From positions 47,987,156-48,051,155 of the forward strand of contig NC_062224.1 in assembly GCF_902686445.1 (NCBI RefSeq): 64,000 bases of DNA. Reading direction: 5' to 3'. How positions within the stretch are numbered: position 1 is the first letter of the stretch; every line of letters starts with the position of its first letter. The translations under genes were made by a program, and so were the position numbers. The stretch comes from Sciurus carolinensis (taxonomy: Eukaryota; Chordata; Mammalia; Rodentia; Sciuridae). Positions 33,410-47,589 of this stretch are shown here, piece after piece. The notes under the pieces are model-generated. The model saw only the letters and a program-made list of their open reading frames with translations, was not told the DNA's origin and searched no databases.

Positions 33410-33976
33410 CAAACTGAGCTGGTCAATCCTACTTCTTCATAGTGCATGCATGGGGCCCTTCCTCTTTCTGTGTTGGGAGTCAATGTTCCAGAATGTCAAC
33501 ATTCACTAATGTCTATGTCACAGAGCACAGAAGGAACTTTTCAAGGCAAATGGAAGTGTGTTGTGTCAGGAAGACTTTCTGGCCTTGGATTTGAAACTGT
33601 GAAGTTTGTTGTACAGAGAAGAGGTAATTCTGTTGGAATTTTTTATAAATTCTGAGCAATCCAAATTCTGAGCAGTCAAAAGAAATGTGATTGCTGGAAA
33701 ATCAGAATGCCTTCATTCTGCAGGATCAGCAGCCCACAGTGTAATATCAGTTTTAGTTCCAAGGTAGAAAAGACAATCAATTCAATAGGAAGGATCTTTC
33801 CAGAAGGTGAAATTGAAGGTGTATTTCATAGTGATACAGTCTTGAATTGTGGGCTTCCTGAAGCCCTCAACATTCCTCAATTTGAGAAAGTCTTAAACCC
33901 CGAGGTGGCTGAAGCAGTAAATCTTTACCTTGTTATGGGGACAGCAACTTGATTATATTGTGTTCTATTCTGTCTT
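33410..33976 (+). pseudogene. PKS relic: ketoreductase
   Basis: The KR reduces the beta-keto group with NADPH. FQGKWKCVVSGRLSGLGFET (about 33538-33597) corresponds to the Rossmann motif (family TGGLxGLGxE), with TGG changed to SGR. VKFVVQRRG continues it. The frame 33707-33952 gives SPQCNISFSSKVEKTINSIG, then GRIFPEGEIEGVFHSDTVLN, GLPEALNIPQFEKVLNPEV and AVNLYLVMGTAT, matching KR wording (DVS...PLxGVFHAAxVLxDGxL...FxxVLxPKVxGAxNLH). After a shift, DYIVFYS (catalytic Ser region) is cut by a reversed ID SINE. The catalytic Tyr and Asn are beyond the break and not found. Confidence 0.88.
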
Positions 33977-33977
33977 T

Positions 33978-34050
33978 GTTGAAGTACTGGGGATCAAACC
34001 TAGGGCCTTGTTAAGCAAGTGCTCTAACACTAAGCTACACCCCAGCCCCT
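33978..34050 (-). mobile_element. ID SINE, reverse, ends the KR relic
   Basis: GAAGTACTGGGGATCAAACC, then AGCAAGTGCTCTAACACTAAG and CTACACCCCAGCCCC is a reverse ID. PKS-like coding does not resume on the far side. Confidence 0.82.
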
Positions 34051-34055
34051 GAGTA

Positions 34056-34290
34056 GGCATTTTTCCAAAGAAGATGTACAAATGGCCAACAGGAATATAA
34101 AAGGAAGCTTAATACCACTAATCATCATGGAAATGCACAATGAGCTATCACCCCACACTTGCAACAACAACGTATATATATTTATATTCATATACATACA
34201 GAAAGTAACAAATGCTGGTGAGACTTAGAGAAAGGGAAGCCTGTGTGGCTGTAGGAAGTGTAAAATGGTGCCCCTGAATGTATTTTTAAA
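34056..34290 (+). mobile_element. Old L1 ORF2 3' fragment
   Basis: TTTTTCCAAAGAAGATGTAC, AAATGGCCAACAGGAATATA and AATCATCATGGAAATGCAC are the ORF2 C-terminal coding landmarks of mammalian L1, old and mutated. Confidence 0.72.
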
Positions 34291-34405
34291 CATCTCTTAC
34301 AAGAACAGATTTCAAGTTAGGTGGTTGGGTTTTTTGTTTGTTTTGCATTTTTTTAAAGACAACAGAGGCTTACTTCTTTTTAATATGTTTTATTGATGCA
34401 TTATA

Positions 34406-34640
34406 TTATTATGTTTCCATGAAATTTTTTTTCAAAGTGAAAGAAGTAATTTTAAAATAAATGACACATGCTTATTAAAAAAAATCAGAAAAATATTAAA
34501 ATGTATAAAGAAAACAAAAACACCCTGTAATTGCACTACTCAAAGGTGACCACTGTTCATATACATCTTTTTCTAAGTTAACATAAACAAACAAAATCCA
34601 TGCTTACAAAAATGGAATCATTCTAGCCACATTGTTTTGT
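34406..34640 (+). repeat. Left arm of 235-bp inverted repeat
   Basis: Reverse complement of 35448-35682 with almost no differences by eye. Landmarks: TTATTATGTTTCCATG at the outer end, AATGACACATGCTTATT in the middle and GCCACATTGTTTTGT at the inner end. Confidence 0.92.
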
Positions 34641-34644
34641 GGGA

Positions 34645-34780
34645 TTCATACTAGTGGGATTCATTGCAACATATTCATACATGCACAAAATGTAATTTGA
34701 TCAATTTCATTGTCCACTACCACCCTTTCCTTCTCCGCCTCCCACCCTCCTTCTTAATTCCCTTCCTCTGTTTTACTGTT
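34645..34780 (-). mobile_element. L1 3' end fragment, reverse
   Basis: CTAGTGGGATTCATTGCAAC, ATATTCATACATGCACAAAA and TGTAATTTGATCAATTTCA followed by pyrimidine-rich DNA is the reverse of the L1 3' end seen at 58490-58570. Confidence 0.65.
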
Positions 34781-35179
34781 TCTCCTCATGTTAAGTATTT
34801 TATTGCACAATAAGAAAATGAGGATAGACTTGAACATCTAATTTTTATCCTATTTTTCCCTTGATATTGATTCATAAGCAATTTTCTCCATGTCACTAAA
34901 TATCACAGAAAACAAAACAAATAAAAGTGGTAAAGAGTGAAGCAAAGTTTATAATGCACATATCAATCAAAAAGAGTTAGTATCTTTCCTATACAGAGAG
35001 CTTTCTCAAATCCATTTTTTAAAAGAGCCCTTTCCCCTAACAGATTACCTCATATATAATAGGAACCATAGTGTCCGGGCCAGAAATGGCACAGTAAGGG
35101 CATTCTCCTAAATGCTGTTAGGCAGATAAACTATATAGTCTTCCTGGAGGTGGGGCCGGCATTTTTGACATCCTTGAAA

Positions 35180-35682
35180 ATTGATATTCCTTTTGACCAA
35201 GGAATTTTACATCTTAGAATTTCTCCTAATATAAAATAAAGTAAAATTAATATACAAGGATATTACCTAAAGCACTATGAAAATTAAAAAAAAAACTTTA
35301 TTGTTTAACAACAGGAGAGTGTTGTTAGGAAATAAATGGTGCAATAGGTGTACTTAAAATAGTATTCAGGCAGTACAAAAATCAACATGTGATTCTATGT
35401 CCTTGACATGCAAAGATATCCATCCATACATTTGAAAAGAGAAATTAACAAAACAATGTGGCTAGAATGATTCCATTTTTGTAAGCATGGATTTTGTTTG
35501 TTTATGTTAACTTAGAAAAAGATGTATATGAACAGTGGTCACCTTTGAGTAGTGCAATTACAGGGTGTTTTTGTTTTCTTTATACATTTTAATATTTTTC
35601 TGATTTTTTTTAATAAGCATGTGTCATTTATTTTAAAATTACTTCTTTCACTTTGAAAAAAAATTTCATGGAAACATAATAA
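35180..35682 (+). mobile_element. Old L1M-like 3' UTR; its last 235 bp are the right inverted-repeat arm
   Basis: TTTTGACCAAGGAATTTTAC, CACTATGAAAAT and the later CCATTTTTGTAAGCATGG, AACAGTGGTCACCTTTGAG, GTGTTTTTGTTTTCTTTAT order fits the 3' region of old mammalian LINE/L1M elements. 35448-35682 is the inverted copy of 34406-34640. Confidence 0.6.
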
Positions 35683-37520
35683 AAGTTTTGTATTCCTATT
35701 ATAATAAGTGACTGAAAAACTGCTAAACACCCATGTGTGGCTTTGCACTTTACCCCCAAGACAGAATGTTCTTTGTCCACAGCACCCAAGAAGAGTCCTC
35801 TTCCCTTGGATCCTTTTATCCTAAAGCTTCCCTGACCCTTCAAAAGAGGTGGGTATGTTTCAACCTAAAAAACAAGCAGCTAGGCCCAGAGCGCCAGTCT
35901 CTGCATTGGTCCCCTGCTCCTAGAGGTTAAGAACAAAAGAGATGCATCTGAACTTTCCCCAGAGCCTTCTGCGTTTTTAAGCATCACGTGGAATTTGGGG
36001 TTCTCTGGCCTGGAGCTGCACTTGCTTGATGAAAGTAGAAATCAGCCCTATCTTCCTCAACGGACAATTTGTTACCTACTTTGAGTGTCTTCCACTAAAG
36101 TCATCCATTGTTCCTTGAGCCACATAAACCTGTGCCCAAGCTTGTCTGACATCTGCCTTGTCAAGTATCCATGACGCTGGGCTCTGAGGGAGGTGAAGGT
36201 TTTGTGGTCAAGCTCTGTGGTCTGCCCTGGTCCTGCTCAATTGAGAATGTGCAGAACTTTCTCTCCGACTGCACAAGTCACGATGGGGTTGCAGGTGTCC
36301 GTTTCATTTACACTAGAGAAGGCAGGCAGAGTGGTGAGGCTTTTGTTGAAGTTGAATTAGAAGATAATGTAAAAATGACCCTGAAAAAAAAACAGGGAAA
36401 GCATGGGACACCGGTACATCGAGGTGTTCAAGTCACACAGAACCGAGATGGATTGGGTATTGAAGCACAGTGGTCCAAACAGTGCCGACACTGCCTATGA
36501 CGGCTTCGTACGACTTCGGGGACTCCCATTTGGATGCACAAAGGAAGAAATTGTTCAGTTCTTCTCAGGGTTGGAAATTGTGTCACATTGCCTGTGGACC
36601 CCAAGGGCAAGATTACAGGGGAGGCCTTCGTGCAGTTTACCTCACAGGAATTAGCTGGAAAGGCTCTAGGGAAGCACAAGGAGAGAGTAGGGCATAGGTG
36701 TATCGAAGTGTTCAAGAGCAGTCAGGAGGAGGTTAGGTCATACTCTGATCAGCCTCTGAAGTTCATGTCTGTGCAGTGGCCAGGGCCCTGTGACCGGCCA
36801 GGCACAGCCCGGAGGTACACTGGCATCTTGAAGCAGGCGGACCTGGAGAGAATGAGGTCTGGTGCCTACAGTGCAGGCTATGGGGGCTATGAGGAGTACA
36901 GAGGCCTGAGTGATGGCTACGGCTTTACCACTGACCCGTTTGGTAGAGTCCTCAGTTACTGTCTCTCAGGAATGTATGACCATAGATATGGAGATGCTGA
37001 ATTCACAGTGCAGAGCACCACTGGCCACTGTGTGCACCTGAGGGGGCTGCCCTACAAAGCAACCGAGATCGACATTTACAACTTCTTCTCTCCACTCAAC
37101 CCTGTGAGAGTCCATATTGAGATCGGCCCTGATGGTAGAGTGACGGGCGAAGCAGATGTTGAGTTTGCCACCCATGAAGAAGCTGTGACAGCTATGTCAA
37201 AAGACAGGGCCAACATGCAGCACAGATATATAGAACTCTCCCTGAATTCAGTAACGGGCCAGCAATGGGGCTTATAGCAGCCAGGTGATGCAGGGCATGG
37301 GGGTGTCACCTACAGTGGCCTAGAGAGTCTGTCAGTGAGTGGCTGTTATGGGGCCGGCTATAGCGGTCAGAATAGCATGGGTGGATATGACTAGTTTTGT
37401 AGTAACATTTGAGTTATTTCAATCAAATATTCACAGGCAGTCAACAAGCAGTTAAAAGCAATTTATAACTAGAGGAAGCTGTGGGACACATTTTGCACCG
37501 TGAGATTGTGAAATCTGGAT

Positions 37521-37539
37521 TAAAAAATTACCTCTTCAG
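37521..37539. repeat. Target-site duplication of L1 copy 3
   Basis: TAAAAAATTACCTCTTCAG occurs here and at 43842-43860, perfectly flanking the element. Confidence 0.93.
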
Positions 37540-38741
37540 CCAGCATATTGATGCCTTTTTTGAGTGAAGATTGCTCACTCTCAGGCGCCTATCATCCGCC
37601 ATTTGCCAGTCTCTCGCCTGTGCATCACCTGCCTTACACCTATCCATCTCCCAACGCACGAGGTTCACCTCCCGATTGACCGACAACAGCCAGCAAACTG
37701 ATCGCCGACCGCCAGTGGAGCACAAGCTGTCTGCTGTTGCCTGGAAGTTCACTGTTACAGTACCTGCAGGTTTGATTACACGTGGCTGCCGCCATTTTGA
37801 GACAACAGCCAGGTCTGGACTGACTGAGCCCCGTCTCCAGTGTCCCTCAGCCCGACCCATCACTCCCTGCCTCTGGGGCCCTCACATGGACTGCCTGCTC
37901 CCTGCCGCCAGGACCCCCAGACCAACTGCACCCAGCCTCCAGGATCCCTCAACCACACCAAACACACCCAAACTCCAGGACCCCTGCCTGACCAACCGCA
38001 CCCCGCCTCCAGGACCTCCAGCTGACCACGTCCACACCCTGAGCTGCAGCTCCCCATTTGCCAACCCATTTGGAAGCCAGAGCGGCCATCTTGGATTATC
38101 CTGGAAGCCGGAGCTCCGATCTTTAGGTGGGGCAAATCCCATCCTGAGACTCCTGCCGGAGACTAGAAGCTCAATGTCAGGTACCTCTCCTGCATCAGGC
38201 TACTAAAGATGGGGAGGTTTTATTACTATATGACTGTTATACTGTAGATTTTCTTTTTTCTCCTTATTGAAAATTTTTAAGTTTTTATTTCTTTACTTTT
38301 CTTGCTCTCTTTTCCTTTTGTTTACCTGTTCCCTCAGAGTCTCTTTCTCCCTTTTTTTTTGCATGCTAACATCCAATTTCTTTTCATTACACTCTCACCC
38401 TTTCTTTAATCTAGAACTTCTGTATATTCTTTTCTCATCCCATTAACAGTCACATTCTACATCCCTCTGCATCCTCTTTGTCCTCCATTAGAGACTGCAG
38501 ACCTATTGCAAATCTGTTTGTTTTACTCAAGATAATATTTGAACTCATTCTGTTATTACGACAATTTTGTTATTGTCCTCATAGGGGGCTATTTGGTCTA
38601 GGATTGCATAGTGTCTGAATTGGGCACTGCTAATACTGATCTCCCCCTTAAAGAAAAGGTTTTGGAAATCTATAGGCCACTATAAGGCTATAGGGGGAAA
38701 TCTGCAATAACCCCAAATCTGCACTGCTAGAGGGAAAATAC

Positions 38742-39757
38742 ATGAACAATATGAAAAAACAAGGGAAGAAAATGATCCAAACAAATCTAGATCCTATATT
38801 AATAGAATCCAATGACAGTATGGTAGAAGAAATGTCAGAAAAGGACTTCAGATTATACATGATTAAGATGATTCATGAAGCAAAGGATAAGATAAGAGAG
38901 CAAATGCAGGCAATGAATGATAATACCAATAAGCTGACAGAGCAACTGCAGGAAGCAAAAGATCATTTCAACAAAGAGGTAGAGATTCTCAAAAATAACC
39001 AAACGGAAATCCCTGAAATGAAGGAAACAATAACCCAAATAAAAAACTCAATGGAAAGCATCACCAAAAGACTAGACCACTTTGAAGACAGAACCTCAGA
39101 CAATGAAGACAAAATATTTAATCTTGAAAATAACGTTGCCCAAACAGAGAAGATGGTAAGAAATCATGAACAGAATCTCCAAGAACTATGGGACATCATG
39201 AAAAGACCAAATTTAAGAATTTTGGGATTGAGGAAGGCTCAGAGATACAACCCAAAGGAATGAACAACCTATTCAATGAAATAATATCAGAAAATTTCCC
39301 AAGCCTGAAGAATGAAATGGAAAATCAAATACAAGAGGCTTACAGAACACCAAATGCACAAAATCACAACAGATCCACACCGAGGCACATTATAATGAAA
39401 ATACCTAACATTCAAAATAAAGACAGGATTTGAAGGCCACAAGAGAAAAGCATCAGATTACATATAGGGGAGACCAATACGGATAGCAGCTGACTTCTCA
39501 ACCCAGACTCTAAAAGCTAGAAGGGCCTGGAACAACATATTTCAAGCTCTGAAAGAACATGGTTGCCACCAAGAATCCTTTACCCAGCAAAACTAACCTT
39601 CAGATTTGAAGATGAAATAAAATCCTTCCATGATAAACAAAAGTTAAAAGAATTTACAAATAGAAAGCCTGTGCTACAGAATGTTCTCAACAAAATATTC
39701 CATGAGGAGGAAATGAAAAACAACAATGGAGGTCAGCAAAGGGAGGAACTACCTTAG
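38742..39757 (+). pseudogene. L1 copy 3 ORF1, frameshifted
   Basis: ORF1 starts at 38742 (MNNMKKQGKK) and is open for 173 codons through the coiled coil (REQMQAMNDNTNKLTEQLQE), then shifts near 39230. The RRM/CTD continues in other frames (39188-39433 and 39563-39757, with DKQKLKEFTNRKPVLQN). It has one unit where copy 2 has three 33-bp repeats. Confidence 0.88.
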
Positions 39758-39813
39758 AGAAAAACCACTCAAAGGAGAAACCAAGCCAACTTAAAAACCA
39801 AAAATAAGCCCAA

Positions 39814-43623
<3,810 letters not shown>

Positions 43624-44364
43624 TGACACATAATGAGGGTGGGAGGGGGGCAAGAAAGGAGGAAGGAGGGACTATATAGAGGGAAAAAAGGAGTGGGAGG
43701 GGTGGGGGGGAGGAAAAAATAACAGAATGACTTAAATGCCATTACCCTATGTAAATGTATGATTGTGCAAATGGTATGCTGTTACTCCATGTACAAACAG
43801 AAACAACATGTATCCCATTTGTTTACAATAAAAATAAATTTTAAAAAATTACCTCTTCAGTATTTTCTCATGCAAACTTTTCTTCTAGCATGTGATATTG
43901 AGTAAACTAAAAACTATCTTCTTCCGCTTTTCTTGATTAACATTTGGTAGTATACTTCAGAGTGATGTTATCTGAGTTAAAGTAGTTTTAAGTGTGTTAA
44001 ATGTGGATATTTTACACAACACCACAGTGAACACATTGGGGAGATGTACTTTTCTAGAGAACTCAAAGGTGCTAGATTCCTAAATTCAAAGAGAAACATT
44101 TCTCATGTTTGTTTGTTCTATTTTTTTTTCCTCTTCATTTAAAATTTTTAGGTTAAGATTAAGCTTTTTAAAGTTAGTTTTGAGAACTGAAACACTAGTA
44201 CTGTAAGAATTGTTGAGGACTTGACTTAAAACTTTCTTTGTATTGTGATTTCCTTTTGGGTGTATTTTGCTAAGTGAAACTTGTTAAATTTTTTGTTAAC
44301 TAAATTTTTTTTCTTAAAATAAAGACTTTTTCACAATAAAAAAAAAAAAAAAACAAGCAGCTAG

Positions 44365-44622
44365 TTAGACTGTAAGTTAAGTCACTACAGCAGAAGGTGC
44401 AGAGAAAAAATACTCTGGAAGCAAGGTCAGAACCTACCTTAATTCAGACCTTCTTGCAATCAGCAAAATTCTCATACCATGGAGACAGCATTGACCCAGG
44501 TCAGCAGCCTAGGGAATCAGGAAACACATGTTGGGTCAGGACCCTGGATACTGGACCAGAGGCACATAGTGCTCAATAATCTAAGAGTGGCCGTATATTG
44601 TATCATCCAAGCTGGAAACACT
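44365..44622. other. Flank of the retrocopy
   Basis: Unique sequence with no supportable gene. Confidence 0.4.
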
Positions 44623-44808
44623 TGTTTTTTCCCAGTACAGGGAATTGAATCCAGGGGCACTCTGCCACTGAGCTACATCCTCAACCCTTTTTATTTTCCA
44701 CATTGAGATAGGATCTTGCTAAGTCTCCAGGCTGACCTCAGACATGTGATTCTCCCTCAGCCTCCCAAGTAGCTGAAATGACAGGCATCAGCCACCATGC
44801 CAGCTGAC
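44623..44808 (-). mobile_element. B1-dID composite SINE, reverse
   Basis: The reverse ID half (CAGTACAGGGAATTGAATCC, then CACTCTGCCACTGAGCTACA) is followed by the reverse B1 half (GAGATAGGATCTTGCTAAGT, then CAGCCTCCCAAGTAGCTGAA and CCACCATGCCAGCTGAC). Confidence 0.88.
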
Positions 44809-45555
44809 ACTAGAACTCTTGTGAGAGTGAAACTTAGGGTTACTTAAGGAGCTAAGATAACAATTTTAAAAGAAGCGATGCCAGGCAAACCAGGAGACAT
44901 GGTCACCCCCTGCCCACAGTGCTCACTGCCCACCTTTAAGCTAAAATGGAGGAATGTGTTTGCACCTGAAGAAGCACAGTGCCCCTACTGCCCCTGCCTA
45001 CTCAGGAATTCCCAGGAGATGAGTCTTCAGGTAACGGGATTGTTGGTTTTAGCCCGATTAAGTGAGGACAGAGAAAGAGCTCACAAAAACAAAGGTGGGT
45101 TTCTATTTTATCTTATTTAATAAACCACATCTTGCCTGCTTGGCAGGTATGTAGCACACCTGGAAGAGCACCCCTGCTCCATGTGCAACTTGTCACATGC
45201 TTGTCCCCTCAGTTCTCACGGGCTATAGGTGCAGGTTCTGGTGGTCACTGCTGAGAATCCACTGGCATCAGCCCTCACCTGGAACAAGACCTCCCTCACT
45301 GAAATCTCGCCTGGTCATTTTCTGGTGAACTGCCCTACAAGACTAACATTGTTGCTCCTTCCAACCACCTGAGGGCCGTGGGGGTAGGTGGCAGACGTGT
45401 AGTCCTTCCATTGAACCAACAGACCCCTTCCTGGATGAGGCCTCCCACTAATCCCAGTGTGGCAAGATGCCCAAAGTCACACTGTCATTCACAGCCTTCA
45501 GTGTAACAAAGAGGCACTGTACCTTCCATACAACTGGCAGAACCTCCCCACCCCA
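44809..45555. other. Unannotated stretch before the ERVK provirus
   Basis: No gene is supported. An 80-codon frame at 44878-45120 has a CPQC...CPYCPC pattern, but no start context or homology I recognise; I treat it as chance. Confidence 0.35.
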
Positions 45556-45561
45556 CTCTTC
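45556..45561. repeat. 6-bp target duplication of ERVK provirus
   Basis: CTCTTC precedes the 5' LTR and occurs again at 52487-52492 after the 3' LTR, which is the ERVK duplication length. Confidence 0.92.
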
Positions 45562-46053
45562 TGTGGGGTTTTCCGGGAACCCCAGCCTCGGGCATGGTCA
45601 AGATGGCGCCTGACGCTGAGCCGGAGGCGGCCAACTATACAGTAAACAACCAGCGAATTCCAATAATTGGCTAGTTAATGATGTGACTAGAGCATGCCCC
45701 CCCTCGTGCACCCGTCCTGTGCCTGCAGCTGTCCGCGTTTATCTTGTGTACTCTCCCCTGATTGACTGAAGTGTATATAGTCTGGTGGGTGGGAGAGTAG
45801 GGGGAGAAGCTGAGGAAGGGACGGAAGAAGCGGAAGAACCGGCGGCGGCGACGGCAGCGACGGCGGCCGCGGCAGCAGCGGGAGCGGAGCTGGAAGGAGG
45901 AAGTACGCGGGAGTGGAAGGAGCTGGGAAAAGGAAAGCTGAAAGTGCGCAGAAGCTAGGGGTAAGAGAAGCGTAGGAAAGAACCTGTGCACAATAAACTT
46001 CCAAAGCTTCAGACGTTTGCCGTGTCTCTCTCTGTGGCCAGAGGGACGCGACA
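45562..46053 (+). mobile_element. 5' LTR of ERVK provirus
   Basis: TGTGGGG...GCGACA. Landmarks: YY1-like CAAGATGGCGCC (45599-45610), TATATA (45774-45779), a CpG/CGG-rich segment (about 45838-45885), AATAAA (45992-45997) and U5 with the TCTCTCTCTGTGGCC block. Confidence 0.95.
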
Positions 46054-46055
46054 GC

Positions 46056-46073
46056 TGGTGCCGAAACCCGGGA
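46056..46073 (+). promoter_or_regulatory. Primer binding site, tRNA-Phe type
   Basis: TGGTGCCGAAACCCGGGA starts two bases after the LTR. This is the tRNA-Phe complement used by rodent IAP elements; lysine-primed ERVKs use a different 18-mer. Confidence 0.85.
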
Positions 46074-46143
46074 CTATAAAAGGGACAAGGTAAGATATCT
46101 TAAAAAATTTTTTTAACAAGCTAAACCGGTTATAAAAGAAGTT

Positions 46144-46238
46144 AAAAAGGTAAACAGGTAAAGAAGTCAAAAAGGTAAACAGGTAAAGAAGTCAAAAAAG
46201 GTAAACAGGTAAAGAATCAAAAAAGGTAAACAGGTAAG
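46144..46238 (+). repeat. A-rich ~25-bp tandem repeats in proviral leader
   Basis: Four near-identical copies of AAAAAGGTAAACAGGTAAAG with a short AAGTC spacer. They lie in the untranslated leader just after the PBS. Confidence 0.9.
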
Positions 46239-46281
46239 GAGAGGCGCCTCGACGTTCGCGGTATAGCGACTATCCGGATAT

Positions 46282-46440
46282 GCGGAATGCGGTCCAGTTA
46301 AAGGGTATCAGGACACGCTATCAGCGTCCTGGGGGCACGCGAATGCGGTCCAATTAAAATAAAAAAGGACACACGGAAGGTGTCCGGTATCGGGACACGC
46401 CATCAGCGGTCCTGGCGCGTGAACGCGGTCTAATTAAAGT
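46282..46440 (+). repeat. Leader repeats, possible packaging-signal structure
   Basis: AATGCGGTCCAGTTAAA (46286-46302), AATGCGGTCCAATTAAA (46342-46358) and AACGCGGTCTAATTAAA (46422-46438) recur, alternating with GGACACGC-ATCAGCG blocks (about 46311 and 46393). The placement between PBS and gag is that of a packaging region; function is inferred. Confidence 0.7.
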
Positions 46441-46594
46441 GAAAGTAGAAACACGTTTGAAGTGGTCCTACGTGAAAGCCGCTATAAAAATTTTAATGCG
46501 CACTTGATAGTTTTCCTTTCAGCAATCTCCTTGCTCCTGGCAGCTAGGCCACTGTTATTGTAATTGCCATAACTAAGCTATTCAAATTAGTAAC

Positions 46595-47340
46595 AATGGG
46601 TCTGAACGCAGCAACCCCTTAGGGAACCATTAAAAAACAATGGGACGCCATTGAGGAAAAAAAAAAAAAAAAAAACAGCTAAAGTAAAGAAAGCTGCTTA
46701 GTGTGCCACAAGGGGTATCTTCATGAACAGGATTTAATAGTAACAGAAAAGAACGCTTAAGAGAATAAAGTGAGGAAAGATTGAGTGGTGGTGACCTAGA
46801 AAATAATTGCTTAAAAAATCTAAGAACAAGGGAAAAAAGGGAATTAAGTCTAACACAAAGAACCCCCAAAAGGAATAACCAAGTGGTAGTGAAAACTTAA
46901 GAACAAGGGAAAAGGTAGGAGAAACCTAAGCCTAATAAAAGAGCTTCAAAATCTGTAGAACCTGCCCGTATTTGAGGAGTAATGGAGATACCATCAACCC
47001 TTAGAAAACTTTAAAGAGGCAGTTAAGACTTGGAGATAGCTATGCAGAGCATGTTATCTGGAGAACAATGGCTAATTGGAGAAGCTCAGTGGCAAGAAAT
47101 AGCTGTTGAAACTGCTTGCAGAAACATAGTGGCAAGGTTTCCCGATAGAAATGTTAATAGGAGAAGGCCAATACGTTTCAATAGATGCACAAAATCAGCA
47201 GCAAGAAGATAATGCCCTAACAAAAGTAAGAGATAACTATAGTAAAATCAGTTACACCTTATGCCCCAGGGCTATGTCCAAGATGCAGAAGAGGAAGTCA
47301 TCGGAATAGTGCTTGTCAGCCTATTAGAGATAGGGAGGAT
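46595..47340 (+). pseudogene. ERVK gag remnant, internally deleted
   Basis: Starts MGLNAATP at 46595 and is stopped within about ten codons. A capsid-like piece (about 47030-47215: MLSGEQWLIGEAQWQEIAVE) and one CCHC zinc knuckle (47275-47316: CPRCRRGSHRNSAC) remain in separate frames. Less than half the usual gag length is present, so matrix/capsid sequence is missing. An A19 run lies near 46657-46675. Confidence 0.72.
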
Positions 47341-47589
47341 AATTTCCTAGGTTTAAATCCTAAACTTCAAAAAACGGGAGACAGGGCCCTCCCCGGGGCC
47401 CGCAACAAATACGGGTATTCAACAAGTTCCCCGACGGTGGTATCCTCCCACAGAAAGGGGAGTGCAGGGCCACCTCAGGGAGTGCAGGATTGGACATCTG
47501 TGCCACCTCCAGACTCATACTAACCCCAGATATGGGGTGCAGATGGTTGATACCGACTGGCATGAAAAATCCCACAGAACAGTGTAGGG

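Larger units (their letters stand above)
28553..33976 (+). pseudogene. Relic of a type I polyketide synthase (KS-AT-DH-linker-ER-KR)
   Basis: Translated fragments on the plus strand follow the exact domain order of an animal iterative type I PKS: ketosynthase C-half (28553-29520), KS-AT linker and acyltransferase (29620-30600), dehydratase (30660-31740), linker/pseudo-ketoreductase (31965-32440), enoylreductase N-part (32441-32890) and ketoreductase (33410-33976). Such enzymes build polyketides by repeated condensation of malonyl units. Stops and frameshifts occur in every domain. A MaLR LTR and three ID SINEs interrupt it. Two splice acceptors (28552, 33409) show it is the decayed original gene or a genomic duplicate. 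The ACP, any terminal domain and the KS active-site Cys region are not in the window. FASN is the main alternative, but the KS and KR wording fits PKS better. Confidence 0.85.

Noticed and set aside
28553..33976. Relic considered as a fatty acid synthase (FASN) pseudogene
   Set aside because: Same domain order, but the KS (TGTFAGDPFEADGLG) and KR (SGLGFETVKF; GVFHSDTVLN) wording fits PKS better; not fully excluded without an alignment.
37571..38206. 211-codon Pro/Ser/Thr-rich open frame
   Set aside because: It falls in the CpG/C-rich 5' UTR of L1 copy 3, where stop codons are rare; no family resemblance.
44878..45120. 80-codon frame with CPQC and CPYCPC motifs, like a zinc ribbon
   Set aside because: No supporting homology, start context or conservation evidence; the Cys pairs may be chance.
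45671..46004. Arg-rich reverse frame of about 106 codons
   Set aside because: It is the reverse strand of the proviral LTR (CGG/GGC repeats) and recurs in the 3' LTR at 52104-52592.
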